Positions 16,951-26,098 of a DNA stretch of 64,000 nt are shown here, in pieces. The notes under the pieces were generated by a model. That model made no database searches and was not told where the DNA came from. It saw only the letters and a list, made by a program, of their open reading frames with translations. Every line of letters begins with the position of its first letter. Position 1 is the first letter of the stretch. This stretch comes from Chryseobacterium sp. JUb7 (lineage in GTDB: Bacteria > Bacteroidota > Bacteroidia > Flavobacteriales > Weeksellaceae). Position numbers and translations under genes: made by a program. The stretch lies in the NCBI RefSeq assembly GCF_024806495.1, contig NZ_JANUFF010000012.1:1-64000 (forward strand), read 5' to 3'.

Positions 16951-18063
16951 TTAATCCATTTCTTCCAGAGTAATATTCTTAGAAATTTTATATTTCTTTT
17001 TCTTTTTGTGTGGTTTTTCTTCCTCTCCAAGCAATTTCCCCCAAGGTTTTAAGCCTTCTACTCTCTCAAAAATAATTTTTAAAATAGCAATCGCGGGAAT
17101 ACAGAGAAACATTCCTGCAATTCCCCATAAATGTTCTCCTAAAATAATTCCGATAAATGAGAAAAGAGCATTGATTTTTACTTTAGATCCCACAACAAAA
17201 GGAAGAATGATGTTTCCGTCCACAATATGCACCGCAATATATCCGATCAAAACATAAATACAGGTCGCCGGTGTTCCGGTTGCAAAGGCAATAAAACATG
17301 ATATTACAAGCGAAATGCAGATCCCCAAGTAAGGGATAACGTTTAACAGCCCTGTTAAAACGGCTAATAAGACAGCATATTTTACTCCTAAAACGGTTAA
17401 TACAATGGATGTAAGTATTGAAACAATTAATACCTGCAGACATAGCCCGATAATGTATTTTTTTGTCATCACGCGGACTTCGGTTACCACTTCCTGAACA
17501 CTGGCCTTATGTTTTTCGTTAAATACGGTTACAATAAAATTATTTAAAATTCTCCTGTAGTTTAAAATAAAGATGAAGAATAAAATGAAAAAGATAATAA
17601 ACCCAAATCCTGTAGAGAAGATTCCGAAAGTAAAACCGAGAATCATTCCTGAGGATGATAAAAGCTTATTCACTCCCTGATCAAGATAATCTAGCTGTTC
17701 ATCAATTTTTATATTGAATGTATCTGAAACCCAGTTCTGTAAACTGTTGAATACTGCTGTAGACTGCACTCTGAGATGGGGCAGGTCCTTACTGAAACTT
17801 GATAGCTGTGATCCGAAAAAATAAATTAAGCCGGATAAAATAACCAGCATAATCAGTACGGAGGTCATCGTGGAAAACGATCTTGGGAATCTGAGCTTTG
17901 TTTCTAATAAAGTAGCGAAAGGTAAAAATAACATGGCCATTAAAAATGCCAAAAAGAAAGGAGCTAAAATGCTTTGTCCCAAGGCTAAAAGATACCCGAG
18001 GCCGATGATGGATATCACAACAAGGGTAAGTTTAACAAGAAAAGGTAATCGAATAAAATTCAT
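16951..18063 (-). CDS. AI-2E family transporter (PerM/TqsA-like permease)
   Basis: 370 residues with about seven to eight membrane segments and a basic C-terminal tail (KPHKKKKKY). The N-terminal block SILAPFFLAFLMAMLFLPFA and the later LTGLLNVIPYLG motif are typical of the AI-2E/PerM family. Transport substrates in this family differ; autoinducer-2 export is only one reported case, so no substrate is assigned. Downstream of lon on the same strand, but two hairpins separate them. Confidence 0.88.
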   Translation of the reverse strand: MNFIRLPFLVKLTLVVISIIGLGYLLALGQSILAPFFLAFLMAMLFLPFATLLETKLRFPRSFSTMTSVLIMLVILSGLIYFFGSQLSSFSKDLPHLRVQSTAVFNSLQNWVSDTFNIKIDEQLDYLDQGVNKLLSSSGMILGFTFGIFSTGFGFIIFFILFFIFILNYRRILNNFIVTVFNEKHKASVQEVVTEVRVMTKKYIIGLCLQVLIVSILTSIVLTVLGVKYAVLLAVLTGLLNVIPYLGICISLVISCFIAFATGTPATCIYVLIGYIAVHIVDGNIILPFVVGSKVKINALFSFIGIILGEHLWGIAGMFLCIPAIAILKIIFERVEGLKPWGKLLGEEEKPHKKKKKYKISKNITLEEMD

Positions 18064-18094
18064 AGTTTCAAAATCTGCAGTATAAAAATAAGAA

Positions 18095-18117
18095 AAACCC
18101 TCCGGATTAGAGGGTTT
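18095..18117 (-). terminator. Second terminator downstream of lon
   Basis: A 7-bp stem AAACCCT/AGGGTTT; on the minus strand it is followed by a T-rich tract. It lies between lon and the AI-2E gene. Confidence 0.6.
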
Positions 18118-18156
18118 ATTTCTTTAATTAACGTTATTTGTATCCAAATTTTATCA

Positions 18157-18188
18157 AAAACACGTCCCAAAAATCTGAGACGTGTTTT
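18157..18188 (-). terminator. First terminator downstream of lon
   Basis: Perfect 9-bp arms AAACACGTC/GACGTGTTT with a 12-base loop and, on the minus strand, a T-run. It starts about 30 bases after the lon stop codon. Confidence 0.7.
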
Positions 18189-18219
18189 CTTGTATTGAGA
18201 ATGTTAATATGTTGATCAG

Positions 18220-20625
18220 TTATTTTTCAATGGCGATTTCAATGACTTCCTCCATTTTATTGACGTAATGAACGTTTAGATTTTTCAAATAATCCTTTTT
18301 AATTTCTTCTACATCTTTTCTGTTGGCTTCACAAAGAATTACATCTTTTACACCGGCTCTTGTTGCAGCCAGAAGTTTTTCTTTAATACCCCCTACAGGA
18401 AGTACTTTTCCTCTTAGTGTAATCTCGCCAGTCATCGCAAGGTGGGGTTTTACTTTTTTATTTTTAAACGAAGAAACCATTGATGTCAACATGGCAATAC
18501 CGGCAGAAGGTCCGTCTTTTGGAGTGGCTCCTTCCGGAACGTGAACGTGGATGTTTTTCTTTTCGATATCCTCCTGAGAGATTCCCAATTCATCATGTTT
18601 TGCTTTAATGTATTCCAATGCAATGGTAGCAGATTCTTTCATCACCGTTCCCAGGTTACCCGTCATGGTAAGAGTTCCTTTTCCGCTGCTTAAAATACTT
18701 TCAATGAATAAGATATCCCCGCCGACACTTGTCCAGGCAAGACCTGTTACAACGCCCGGAACATCAGTAAGCTCCGATAAGCTTTTTGGTCTTGGAACAC
18801 CTAATATTTCATCTACTTTTTCAAGAGAAATTTTAGGGTCATATTCTTTCACTAATGCGGTCTGTAAGGCTACCCAACGTCCAACAGAAGCGATTCTTTT
18901 TTCTAAAGTTCTTACTCCGCTTTCTGAAGTATGAGCTTCGATAATATGTTTTAATTCAGGATTTCCAAGCTTGAATGATTTGGCATCCAGCCCGTTTTCT
19001 TCCTGCTGTTTTTTTATCAAATGTCTTTTTGCAATTTCGATCTTTTCCTCAAGGGTATATCCTGCAATCTGAATAATCTCCATTCTGTCTAATAGTGGAG
19101 TCTGAATTGTTGATAATGAATTGGCTGTAGCAATGAACATTACTTTGGACAAATCGTAACCCATTTCCAGGAAATTATCGTAGAATGCTTTATTTTGTTC
19201 AGGATCAAGAACTTCTAGCAATGCTGAACTCGGGTCTCCGTGGATTCCTTTCCCAACTTTATCGATCTCATCCAGTACAATAACCGGGTTTGAAGTTCCG
19301 GATTTTTTGATGGATTGAAGAATTCTTCCGGCCATCGCTCCGATATATGTTTTTCTGTGACCGCGGATTTCGCTTTCATCATGAAGTCCGCCTAAAGAAA
19401 CACGGACATATTTTCTGCCTAAAGCATCAGCAACCGATTTCCCTAACGATGTTTTGCCTACTCCCGGAGGTCCCACCAATAATAGAATGGGGGATTTCAT
19501 GTTATTTTTCAATTTTAAAACAGCCATGTGTTCCAAAATTCTTTTTTTGATATCTTCAAGTCCGAAATGAGCTTTATCTAAGATTTTCTGAGCTTTTTCA
19601 ATGTCGAAAGTATCTTTTGTAAAGGTATCCCAAGGCAAATCTGTAAAGAAATCTAAATAATTTCGCTGAACATTATAATCCGGCGAATTAGGATTCTGGC
19701 GCTGTAATCTGTTGATTTCCTTTTGAAAATGCTCCTCAACATCTGTGTTCCATGTTTTTTTTCTTGCTTTAGCAATTAAATCTTCAACATCACTTTCCGG
19801 TCCGCCACCCAATTCTTCCTGAATGGTCCTTATTTGCTGATTTAGAAAATATTCTCTCTGCTGTTTGTCAAGATCCTTAGACGTTTTCTGATGAATCTGA
19901 TTTCTCAATTCCAGTTTTCTGAAATCTTCGTGCATCATTTCATAGCACTTATTGGCTCTTTCCATCAGGTTTTTCTCTTCAAGCAGTTTTTGCTTTTCAA
20001 CAGACGAAAAATTGGCGTTTGTACAGATAAAGTTTAATAAATCGTCATTGCTGGTGATATTCTTAATGGCAAAATTGGCTGCGTTAGGAATATTGGGATC
20101 AAGTTCAATAATTTTTAAAGCCAGATCTTTTACATTTTCCAGTAATGCCTCGTATTCTTCTTTATTTTTCGCTTTTCCATCCTTTAATTTTGTGATTTCA
20201 GCTTTAAAATAAGGTTGCTTTTCAACAATCTTTTTTATCTTAAATCTGTGGAAACCTTTGGTAATCGCGGTGATATTGCCTTCCGGAAGTTTTATTATTT
20301 TAATAATCTTTGCTAATGTTCCGATCTGATAAATATCTTTTTCGGCAGGTTGCTCCAAATCTGAGTTTTTCTGGCTTACAATACCGATAAACTCACCATT
20401 TTTCTGAGCTTCTTCAAGAAGTTGTATGGATGTTTTTCTCCCCGCTGTAATAGGAATTACAACATTAGGGAACATTACCATATTTCTTACGGGAAGTATA
20501 GGGAATATCTTTTGTTCGGAATTTTGTTCAGTTTCCGAAAGGTCTGCAAGGTTGATTTCTTCAGCTACAATATCAAATCCGTCACTTATCATTTCCTCGA
20601 GACTCATATCTTCAAATTCTGTCAT
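18220..20625 (-). CDS. lon: ATP-dependent protease Lon
   Basis: 801 residues, normal for LonA. An N-terminal substrate-binding domain (from FPILPVRNMVMFPNVVIPI) and central coiled coil are followed by the AAA+ module with Walker A GPPGVGKT near residue 387 and Walker B VIVLDEID, then the protease domain with the catalytic Ser in DGPSAGIAM near 706 and Lys in GGIKEKLLAA near 748. It degrades misfolded and regulatory proteins in the cytoplasm. Divergent from the PpiD-like gene; two palindromes lie just upstream of the start. Confidence 0.97.
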   Translation of the reverse strand: MTEFEDMSLEEMISDGFDIVAEEINLADLSETEQNSEQKIFPILPVRNMVMFPNVVIPITAGRKTSIQLLEEAQKNGEFIGIVSQKNSDLEQPAEKDIYQIGTLAKIIKIIKLPEGNITAITKGFHRFKIKKIVEKQPYFKAEITKLKDGKAKNKEEYEALLENVKDLALKIIELDPNIPNAANFAIKNITSNDDLLNFICTNANFSSVEKQKLLEEKNLMERANKCYEMMHEDFRKLELRNQIHQKTSKDLDKQQREYFLNQQIRTIQEELGGGPESDVEDLIAKARKKTWNTDVEEHFQKEINRLQRQNPNSPDYNVQRNYLDFFTDLPWDTFTKDTFDIEKAQKILDKAHFGLEDIKKRILEHMAVLKLKNNMKSPILLLVGPPGVGKTSLGKSVADALGRKYVRVSLGGLHDESEIRGHRKTYIGAMAGRILQSIKKSGTSNPVIVLDEIDKVGKGIHGDPSSALLEVLDPEQNKAFYDNFLEMGYDLSKVMFIATANSLSTIQTPLLDRMEIIQIAGYTLEEKIEIAKRHLIKKQQEENGLDAKSFKLGNPELKHIIEAHTSESGVRTLEKRIASVGRWVALQTALVKEYDPKISLEKVDEILGVPRPKSLSELTDVPGVVTGLAWTSVGGDILFIESILSSGKGTLTMTGNLGTVMKESATIALEYIKAKHDELGISQEDIEKKNIHVHVPEGATPKDGPSAGIAMLTSMVSSFKNKKVKPHLAMTGEITLRGKVLPVGGIKEKLLAATRAGVKDVILCEANRKDVEEIKKDYLKNLNVHYVNKMEEVIEIAIEK

Positions 20626-20634
20626 AGTTAATCG

Positions 20635-20682
20635 AATGACAAATTGTCATTTTCGTTTTAAATCGTTAACGTGAAATTTCAC
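20635..20682. promoter_or_regulatory. Two palindromes upstream of lon
   Basis: AATGACAA-A-TTGTCATT at 20635-20651 is a perfect 17-base palindrome 10 bases before the lon ATG. A second one, GTGAAATTTCAC, lies at 20671-20682. Both could be operators or leader hairpins. They share no clear half-site with each other. Confidence 0.45.
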
Positions 20683-20884
20683 AATATGCCTTGAAAACGT
20701 ATAACATATTATGTTCTTCTAAATTGCACAAGACTTATGCCATTTGTTTTTTGCTAAAAAATACGGTCAAAATTTCCTTTTTTGAATAAATTAAATTTTA
20801 AAAATTAAAATAAAGAACTAGGATTTCCGTAATTTCTTAAAAATGTGTATTTTCGCAAACTGATAAAAAACTATAATTTATAAA

Positions 20885-23032
20885 ATGGCAATTTTAGGAC
20901 AGATTAGGAGTAAGCCTTGGCTTTTGATGGGAGTAATTGCACTGGCGCTTTTGGCGTTCCTGGTGAATCCCGATAGTATTGATAAGGTTTTTGGTAAAAA
21001 TCCTGATGTTTTAGGAAAAGTGAACGGTGAAAAAATTACCCGTGAAGAGTTTCAAGATCAACTTTTCGTGCTACAACAACAGGCTGAACAGCAAGGTCAA
21101 CCAAAAAACGGTCTTGAAGAGCAAGCTTGGCAATTGCTTGTACAATCGAAATTGATCAAACAACAATTCGAGAAAATGGGCTTTGAAATGACTGAAGATT
21201 ATTTCTGGAATCAAATCCAGTTTGATCAGATGTTTGCTCAAAACCAACAGTTCCACGATGAAAAAGGTAATTTTAAAACTCAGGAGCTTAAAAAACAGAT
21301 CGAAGAAATGAAAGCGGTAAGTCCGGAAGGTTACAACCAATGGTTGAAAACCAGAAAGTCAATCGAATACAGATTGATGGCGAGACAGGTATTTGCTAAC
21401 ATCTCTCAAGGGATCACTACAGGTAAAAAAGAAGCTGAGGAATTAATGAAACAAAGAGATCAGCTTGCTGATATCGATTTTGTAAAAGTTGATTACACTT
21501 CTTATCTTCAAAAAAATAATATTAAAGTTACGACTGAGGATCTGGCGAACTACATCAAACAACATCCTGTGATGTTCAAGACTGATGCAAGCAGAAACTT
21601 AGGCGTTGTATTTTTCCCTTCTGCACCAAGTGCTGCTGATGATGCAGTAGCTCAGAAAGAGATTACAAAATTATTCTCAGGAGGTACTGATGCTAGTGGA
21701 GGAACAGAGAATTTCCAGAATACAAAGAATGATTCTATGTTTATTATGGCAAATTCTGACGCCCCTTTTAATAATCAGTATTTGAAACCTACTCAATTAC
21801 CTCAGACAATCCAGGGTCAGATTACAACTGCAGCAGTTGGTCAAACCTTTGGACCCTATAAAGAGCAGGGAGCTTATGTAGTTTCTAAGCTGATCAACAA
21901 AAAAACATCAGATTCTACATTATCAAGACATATTTTGATTGCATTTAAAGGAAGTCCTGCAGGAGAAGGTGTTACTAGATCTAAGGAAGAGGCTAAGAAA
22001 TTAGCAGATTCTATCGGAGCTATTGTAAAAGCAACTCCGGCTAAATTTACAGACTTCTTGAAGTTGTCAAGTGATCCGAATTCTGCTGCTCAGGGTGGTA
22101 GCTTAGGATGGACAACTCCGGAAACTCCTTTCGTTCCTGAATTCTTAACCTATTTAGCAAACAATCCTAAAGGAGCTACAGGTGTTGTAGAAACTCAGTT
22201 CGGGTATCATATCATCAATATTGAAGATAAGAAAGCTGGAGCAATGGGATATAAAGTGGCTAACCTTGTAAAAGTTATCAAGCCATCTGATGCTACAGAA
22301 GCTGATACAGACAAGAAGGCAAGAAGATTTATCCAGCAGGTTCAAGGGAAATCTTTCAATGATTTCGTGAATATCGCTAAAAAAGGAAACTATCAATACT
22401 CAAACCCTAAACAGGCGAAGAGATTTGATGGTCAGCTTCAAGGATTAGGAACTGATAAAGATGGTGAGATCCTTGCTTGGGCTTTCGATAAGAAAAGAGA
22501 GAAAGGAGATACAGAATTCTTTACAGTAGACGGAACAGGAGATAAAATCGTAGTTTATCTTAATGGTAAGCAGGAAAAAGGAACTGCAGATCCGGAATCT
22601 GTAAGAGATCAGATTGAAACAATTGTTAAAAATAAATTGGCAGCAAAACAAATCTCTGAAAAGATTGGAAAAGCAGGTAGCTTGGATCAGATTGCTACTC
22701 AATTTGCGACAACAAAACAATCTGCGCAGGTTAATATGCTAAACCCTTCAGTTGCGGGATCAATGGAGCCTAAGGTTGCAGGAGCTGCATTCGGAGTTAA
22801 GAAAGGTCAGCTTTCTAAGCCGGTTGAAGGAGGAACGGGAGTTTATGTTTTAGTTAAGAAGAACGAAACGATCAATAAACAACCTGGAGATGCTAAGCAA
22901 TTCACAGAGTCTATTTCTCAAAGAAATGCAGGAATGTTCGGACAATCGTGGATGAAGAGCTTACAGGATAATGCTGATATCGAAGATTACAGAATTGAGA
23001 TCTGGAATAAGCAGGGTAATCAGCAACAATAA
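20885..23032 (+). CDS. PpiD/SurA-like peptidyl-prolyl isomerase, membrane anchored
   Basis: 715 residues. One N-terminal membrane helix (about 13-29) is followed by a SurA_N-like helical domain beginning KVNGEKITREEFQDQL, and a parvulin domain around residues 347-455 (SRHILIAF, AQGGSLGW, TQFGYHIINIEDKK). A second, more degenerate parvulin-like segment follows. This is the PpiD layout: a periplasmic foldase and chaperone held in the inner membrane that aids exported proteins. Followed by a strong terminator, so it appears monocistronic. Confidence 0.9.
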   Translation: MAILGQIRSKPWLLMGVIALALLAFLVNPDSIDKVFGKNPDVLGKVNGEKITREEFQDQLFVLQQQAEQQGQPKNGLEEQAWQLLVQSKLIKQQFEKMGFEMTEDYFWNQIQFDQMFAQNQQFHDEKGNFKTQELKKQIEEMKAVSPEGYNQWLKTRKSIEYRLMARQVFANISQGITTGKKEAEELMKQRDQLADIDFVKVDYTSYLQKNNIKVTTEDLANYIKQHPVMFKTDASRNLGVVFFPSAPSAADDAVAQKEITKLFSGGTDASGGTENFQNTKNDSMFIMANSDAPFNNQYLKPTQLPQTIQGQITTAAVGQTFGPYKEQGAYVVSKLINKKTSDSTLSRHILIAFKGSPAGEGVTRSKEEAKKLADSIGAIVKATPAKFTDFLKLSSDPNSAAQGGSLGWTTPETPFVPEFLTYLANNPKGATGVVETQFGYHIINIEDKKAGAMGYKVANLVKVIKPSDATEADTDKKARRFIQQVQGKSFNDFVNIAKKGNYQYSNPKQAKRFDGQLQGLGTDKDGEILAWAFDKKREKGDTEFFTVDGTGDKIVVYLNGKQEKGTADPESVRDQIETIVKNKLAAKQISEKIGKAGSLDQIATQFATTKQSAQVNMLNPSVAGSMEPKVAGAAFGVKKGQLSKPVEGGTGVYVLVKKNETINKQPGDAKQFTESISQRNAGMFGQSWMKSLQDNADIEDYRIEIWNKQGNQQQ

Positions 23033-23055
23033 AAAGTTAATTTATCAATCATATA

Positions 23056-23086
23056 AAAAGTGGCAAAATTTTTGCCACTTTTTTTT
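23056..23086 (+). terminator. Terminator after the PpiD-like gene
   Basis: A long perfect stem, AAAGTGGCAAAA with TTTTGCCACTTT, followed by a run of T. Confidence 0.9.
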
Positions 23087-23132
23087 GTATTCAACACAGA
23101 GCAATAAAAGAAAACATTAATTTAAAATGTAC

Positions 23133-23140
23133 TATATTTG
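23133..23140 (+). promoter_or_regulatory. Candidate -7 box for the MCE-domain operon
   Basis: TATATTTG, a full TAnnTTTG match, 22 bases before the GTG start of the MCE protein. No TTG at the right spacing. Confidence 0.45.
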
Positions 23141-23161
23141 CTCATAGAAAAAATTTAGCAA

Positions 23162-24112
23162 GTGAAGTTCAGTAAAGAAATAAAAGCTGGAGTAATAGCA
23201 CTTTTAGCCATCGTTGGCTTTGTGATATTGTTCCAATTTATGAAGGGCAGAAGCCTTTTCACAACCGATAATATATTTTACGCAAAATATGATAATGTAG
23301 AAGGATTGGCGCAGTCTTCTCCAGTTTCGATCAATGGATTGAAAGTAGGGCAGGTTGACAAAATCATTCCGAAGACTACCAAAGACGGGAAGATTCATTT
23401 TATCGTAAAAGTTACCGTAGATAACAAATTTGAGTTCTCAAAAAATTCAACATTGGAAATTTTTGAACCCGGACTGATGTCTGGTAAAGAAATGAGAGTC
23501 AATCTTACTTATGGCGGTGCAACGGCCAAAGATGGAGATACATTACAGGGAGCCTTTAAATTAGGAACTCTTGGAAGTCTTTCTTCGCAGGTAGGACCGG
23601 TTAAAGATCAGCTACAGTCTGTTTTGTACAGAGTAGATTCTTTAATGGCCAATGCAAACCAGGTGGTCAATGCACAAAACAGAGAAGAGATCAAAGCATT
23701 GCTTGCAAATCTTAACAAAACTGTGGGTGCTTTGCAAACTACTGCAGGTAGCGTAAACACTTTGGTAGGGCATAACGATCCGAAACTTCAAAAAGTATTG
23801 GATGATGCAAGTCTTACAATGCAAAGTGGTAAAGTAACCTTAGATAAATATGGGAACTTGGCTGAAAGTATTGATACTAAAAAACTGAACGAAACAATTG
23901 CCAACTTAGACGCTACTGTAGGTAAATTGAATCAGGTAGTTGTGGGTATTGATAACGGACAGGGAAGTTTAGGTAAATTAATGAAAGATGAGCAGTTGTA
24001 CAACAACCTGAATTCTGCATCTACCAACCTGAATTCATTAATTGAGGACATGAAAGCTAACCCAAAAAGATACATCAATTTCTCTGTTTTTGGGAAGAAT
24101 AATAAAGACTAA
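23162..24112 (+). CDS. MCE domain protein (MlaD-like)
   Basis: 316 residues, GTG start. A single N-terminal membrane helix (about 9-25) is followed by the MCE domain, with YDNVEGLAQSSPVSINGLKVGQV as its typical opening, and then a long helical C-terminal part. Such proteins form hexameric rings in the periplasm that carry lipids between membranes, served by an MlaE/MlaF transporter. The likely MlaE and MlaF partners are at 5.6-7.2 kb, not adjacent. Followed after 11 bases by an Fe-S protein gene, an arrangement I recall as common in Flavobacteriia. Confidence 0.9.
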   Translation: MKFSKEIKAGVIALLAIVGFVILFQFMKGRSLFTTDNIFYAKYDNVEGLAQSSPVSINGLKVGQVDKIIPKTTKDGKIHFIVKVTVDNKFEFSKNSTLEIFEPGLMSGKEMRVNLTYGGATAKDGDTLQGAFKLGTLGSLSSQVGPVKDQLQSVLYRVDSLMANANQVVNAQNREEIKALLANLNKTVGALQTTAGSVNTLVGHNDPKLQKVLDDASLTMQSGKVTLDKYGNLAESIDTKKLNETIANLDATVGKLNQVVVGIDNGQGSLGKLMKDEQLYNNLNSASTNLNSLIEDMKANPKRYINFSVFGKNNKD

Positions 24113-24123
24113 ACTAATAGACC

Positions 24124-25458
24124 ATGCAATATATCGATAATATTATTTTTCTAATTTTATTAGTTGCAGGTTTTGGGCTATTTGCAAAAAGTCTGCAGAA
24201 GATATACAGAAACATCAGATTAGGACGGGAAATCAACCGAACCGACAGAAAAGGGGAGCGCTGGGAAACCATGGCACGTGTTGCAATGGGGCAGAGTAAG
24301 ATGACGGCGCGTCCTGTTGCAGGAGTTTTACACCTTTTCGTTTATGTAGGTTTTGTAATCATCAACATTGAACTTATTGAGATTATCGTTGACGGAATCT
24401 TTGGGACTCATCGATTTTTAGCAACAATTTTCGGACATACTTTTTATGGTTTTTTCACTGCAACATTAGAAGTGTTAGCACTTTTGGTGGTAATCGGAGT
24501 TGTTACTTTTTTCATCCGTAGAAATTTTTACGGAGTGAAAAGATTGACAATGAAAGAACTTTTCGGATGGCCGAAAAATGATGCCAACTGGATCCTGATC
24601 ATCGAATTTGCCTTAATGATGGCTTTCTTTAAAATGAATGCCGCAGATTATATTCTGCAAATGAGGGGTATATTTCCTGAACATGGAAGCTTTCCTATCA
24701 GCGAAATGACGTTTGTTCCGTTTTTGGAAGTTTTCAGTTTTGATAACGGCTTTCTGATGTTTACAGAGAAAGCTGCGTGGTGGTTTCACTTTGTGGGAAT
24801 TCTGTTTTTCATGAATTACCTTTATTACTCAAAACACTTACATATTATTTTAGCTTTTCCAAGTACCTGGTATGCTAATCTTGAAAAGAAAGGAAAGTTC
24901 AATAATCTGGATTCTGTTACCAAAGAAATCAAATTAATGATGGATCCTAATGCAGATCCTTACGCTGCTCCGGCAGAGGGAAGTGAAGCAGATGTTCCTT
25001 CGAAATTTGGTGCTGAAGATGTCTTTGATCTCAATCAGGTTCAGCTACTGAATGCTTATTCCTGTACAGAATGTGGTCGTTGTACTTCTGTTTGTCCGGC
25101 TAATATTACGGGCAAGAAACTATCTCCGAGACTGATCTTAATGAAAACAAGAGACAGATTGGAAGAAGTAGGAAGAAATATCGACAAAAACGGAAAATTT
25201 GAGGATGACGGCAAGAAACTACTGAATGATTATATCACAAAAGAAGAGCTTTGGGCTTGTACAACCTGTAATGCTTGTACAGAGGCTTGTCCGGTATTGC
25301 TTGATCCGCTTTCAATCATTTTTGAGATGAGAAGATTCCTGGTAATGGAACAGTCCGCTGCTCCACAGGAATTAAATCTGATGATGACGAATGTTGAAAA
25401 TAATGCTGCTCCTTGGCAGTATAATCAGGCAGATCGTTTGAATTGGGCGAATGACTAA
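24124..25458 (+). CDS. Membrane-bound 4Fe-4S protein (heterodisulfide reductase C/GlpC-like)
   Basis: 444 residues. The N-terminal half has about five to six membrane helices, resembling a nitrate-reductase gamma-type heme or quinone domain. The C-terminal half carries two 4Fe-4S motifs, CTECGRCTSVCP near residue 313 and CTTCNACTEACP near 378. It should transfer electrons between a soluble donor and the quinone pool at the inner membrane. Its probable partner is the CCG-domain protein at 26088-26867, separated by one small secreted-protein gene. The donor is unknown. Confidence 0.85.
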   Translation: MQYIDNIIFLILLVAGFGLFAKSLQKIYRNIRLGREINRTDRKGERWETMARVAMGQSKMTARPVAGVLHLFVYVGFVIINIELIEIIVDGIFGTHRFLATIFGHTFYGFFTATLEVLALLVVIGVVTFFIRRNFYGVKRLTMKELFGWPKNDANWILIIEFALMMAFFKMNAADYILQMRGIFPEHGSFPISEMTFVPFLEVFSFDNGFLMFTEKAAWWFHFVGILFFMNYLYYSKHLHIILAFPSTWYANLEKKGKFNNLDSVTKEIKLMMDPNADPYAAPAEGSEADVPSKFGAEDVFDLNQVQLLNAYSCTECGRCTSVCPANITGKKLSPRLILMKTRDRLEEVGRNIDKNGKFEDDGKKLLNDYITKEELWACTTCNACTEACPVLLDPLSIIFEMRRFLVMEQSAAPQELNLMMTNVENNAAPWQYNQADRLNWAND

Positions 25459-25468
25459 ATCATAAACG

Positions 25469-26098
25469 ATGAGAAAATTAGTCGTCATATTCTTATTTGT
25501 TTTTTCGGGTCTGACGGTCGCTCAATCGGCTGATCAGAAAAAAATTCTAGCGGATACTCAATCTTTTATGGATCTTTTAAGAAAAAAAGATTACAACGGA
25601 ATTCTGAATATGACCCATCCTGCTATCCTGGAAAAATTTGATAAAGAGGCTTTGATTGCTGGTTTTAAATCCGCATTTGAAGGAGGAAGTGAGGCTTATA
25701 AAATAGAAGTTAAAAATATTGCTAAAAGCGCGTTTCAGGTTTCTGATGTTTTCAAAATTCCTGATAACAGCTCAGAATATGCATTTGCCACTTATCCGGT
25801 CACTCTGATCGTTACATTTATGAATGAGAAACTGGATGAGCCAAGACAACAAGCTGCAAAAGCTATTATGGAAGGTAAAGGCATGAAGGTGCAGTTTCTG
25901 AATGATAATACCATGGAGATGAGCAAACCAAGCATGATTATAGCATTAAAAGATAAATCTACCGGCAATGCATGGAAATATTTGAATTATGATGAATCAA
26001 ATATGATGCTTCTTTTCGTAGTTCCGAACGAAACCATGAAAAAAGCTAAAGAATACTATGCTGGTTTATTAAATAAACAACAAGAAAATGCAAATTAA
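25469..26098 (+). CDS. Secreted protein of unknown function
   Basis: 209 residues with a cleavable signal peptide ending in TVAQS. The body is about 190 residues, alpha/beta by eye, with no Cys and no motif that I recognise. It sits between the two Fe-S genes and its last codons overlap the start of the downstream CCG-domain gene by 11 bases, so it belongs to the same operon. A periplasmic location next to cytoplasmic Fe-S proteins is odd and gives no clear hint of function. Confidence 0.8.
   Translation: MRKLVVIFLFVFSGLTVAQSADQKKILADTQSFMDLLRKKDYNGILNMTHPAILEKFDKEALIAGFKSAFEGGSEAYKIEVKNIAKSAFQVSDVFKIPDNSSEYAFATYPVTLIVTFMNEKLDEPRQQAAKAIMEGKGMKVQFLNDNTMEMSKPSMIIALKDKSTGNAWKYLNYDESNMMLLFVVPNETMKKAKEYYAGLLNKQQENAN

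Noticed and set aside
16629..17030. 133-codon minus-strand frame covering the 8-Cys peptide gene
   Set aside because: It is the reverse reading of a Gly- and Pro-rich peptide gene and its terminator; it also runs into the AI-2E gene's 3' end. No independent support.
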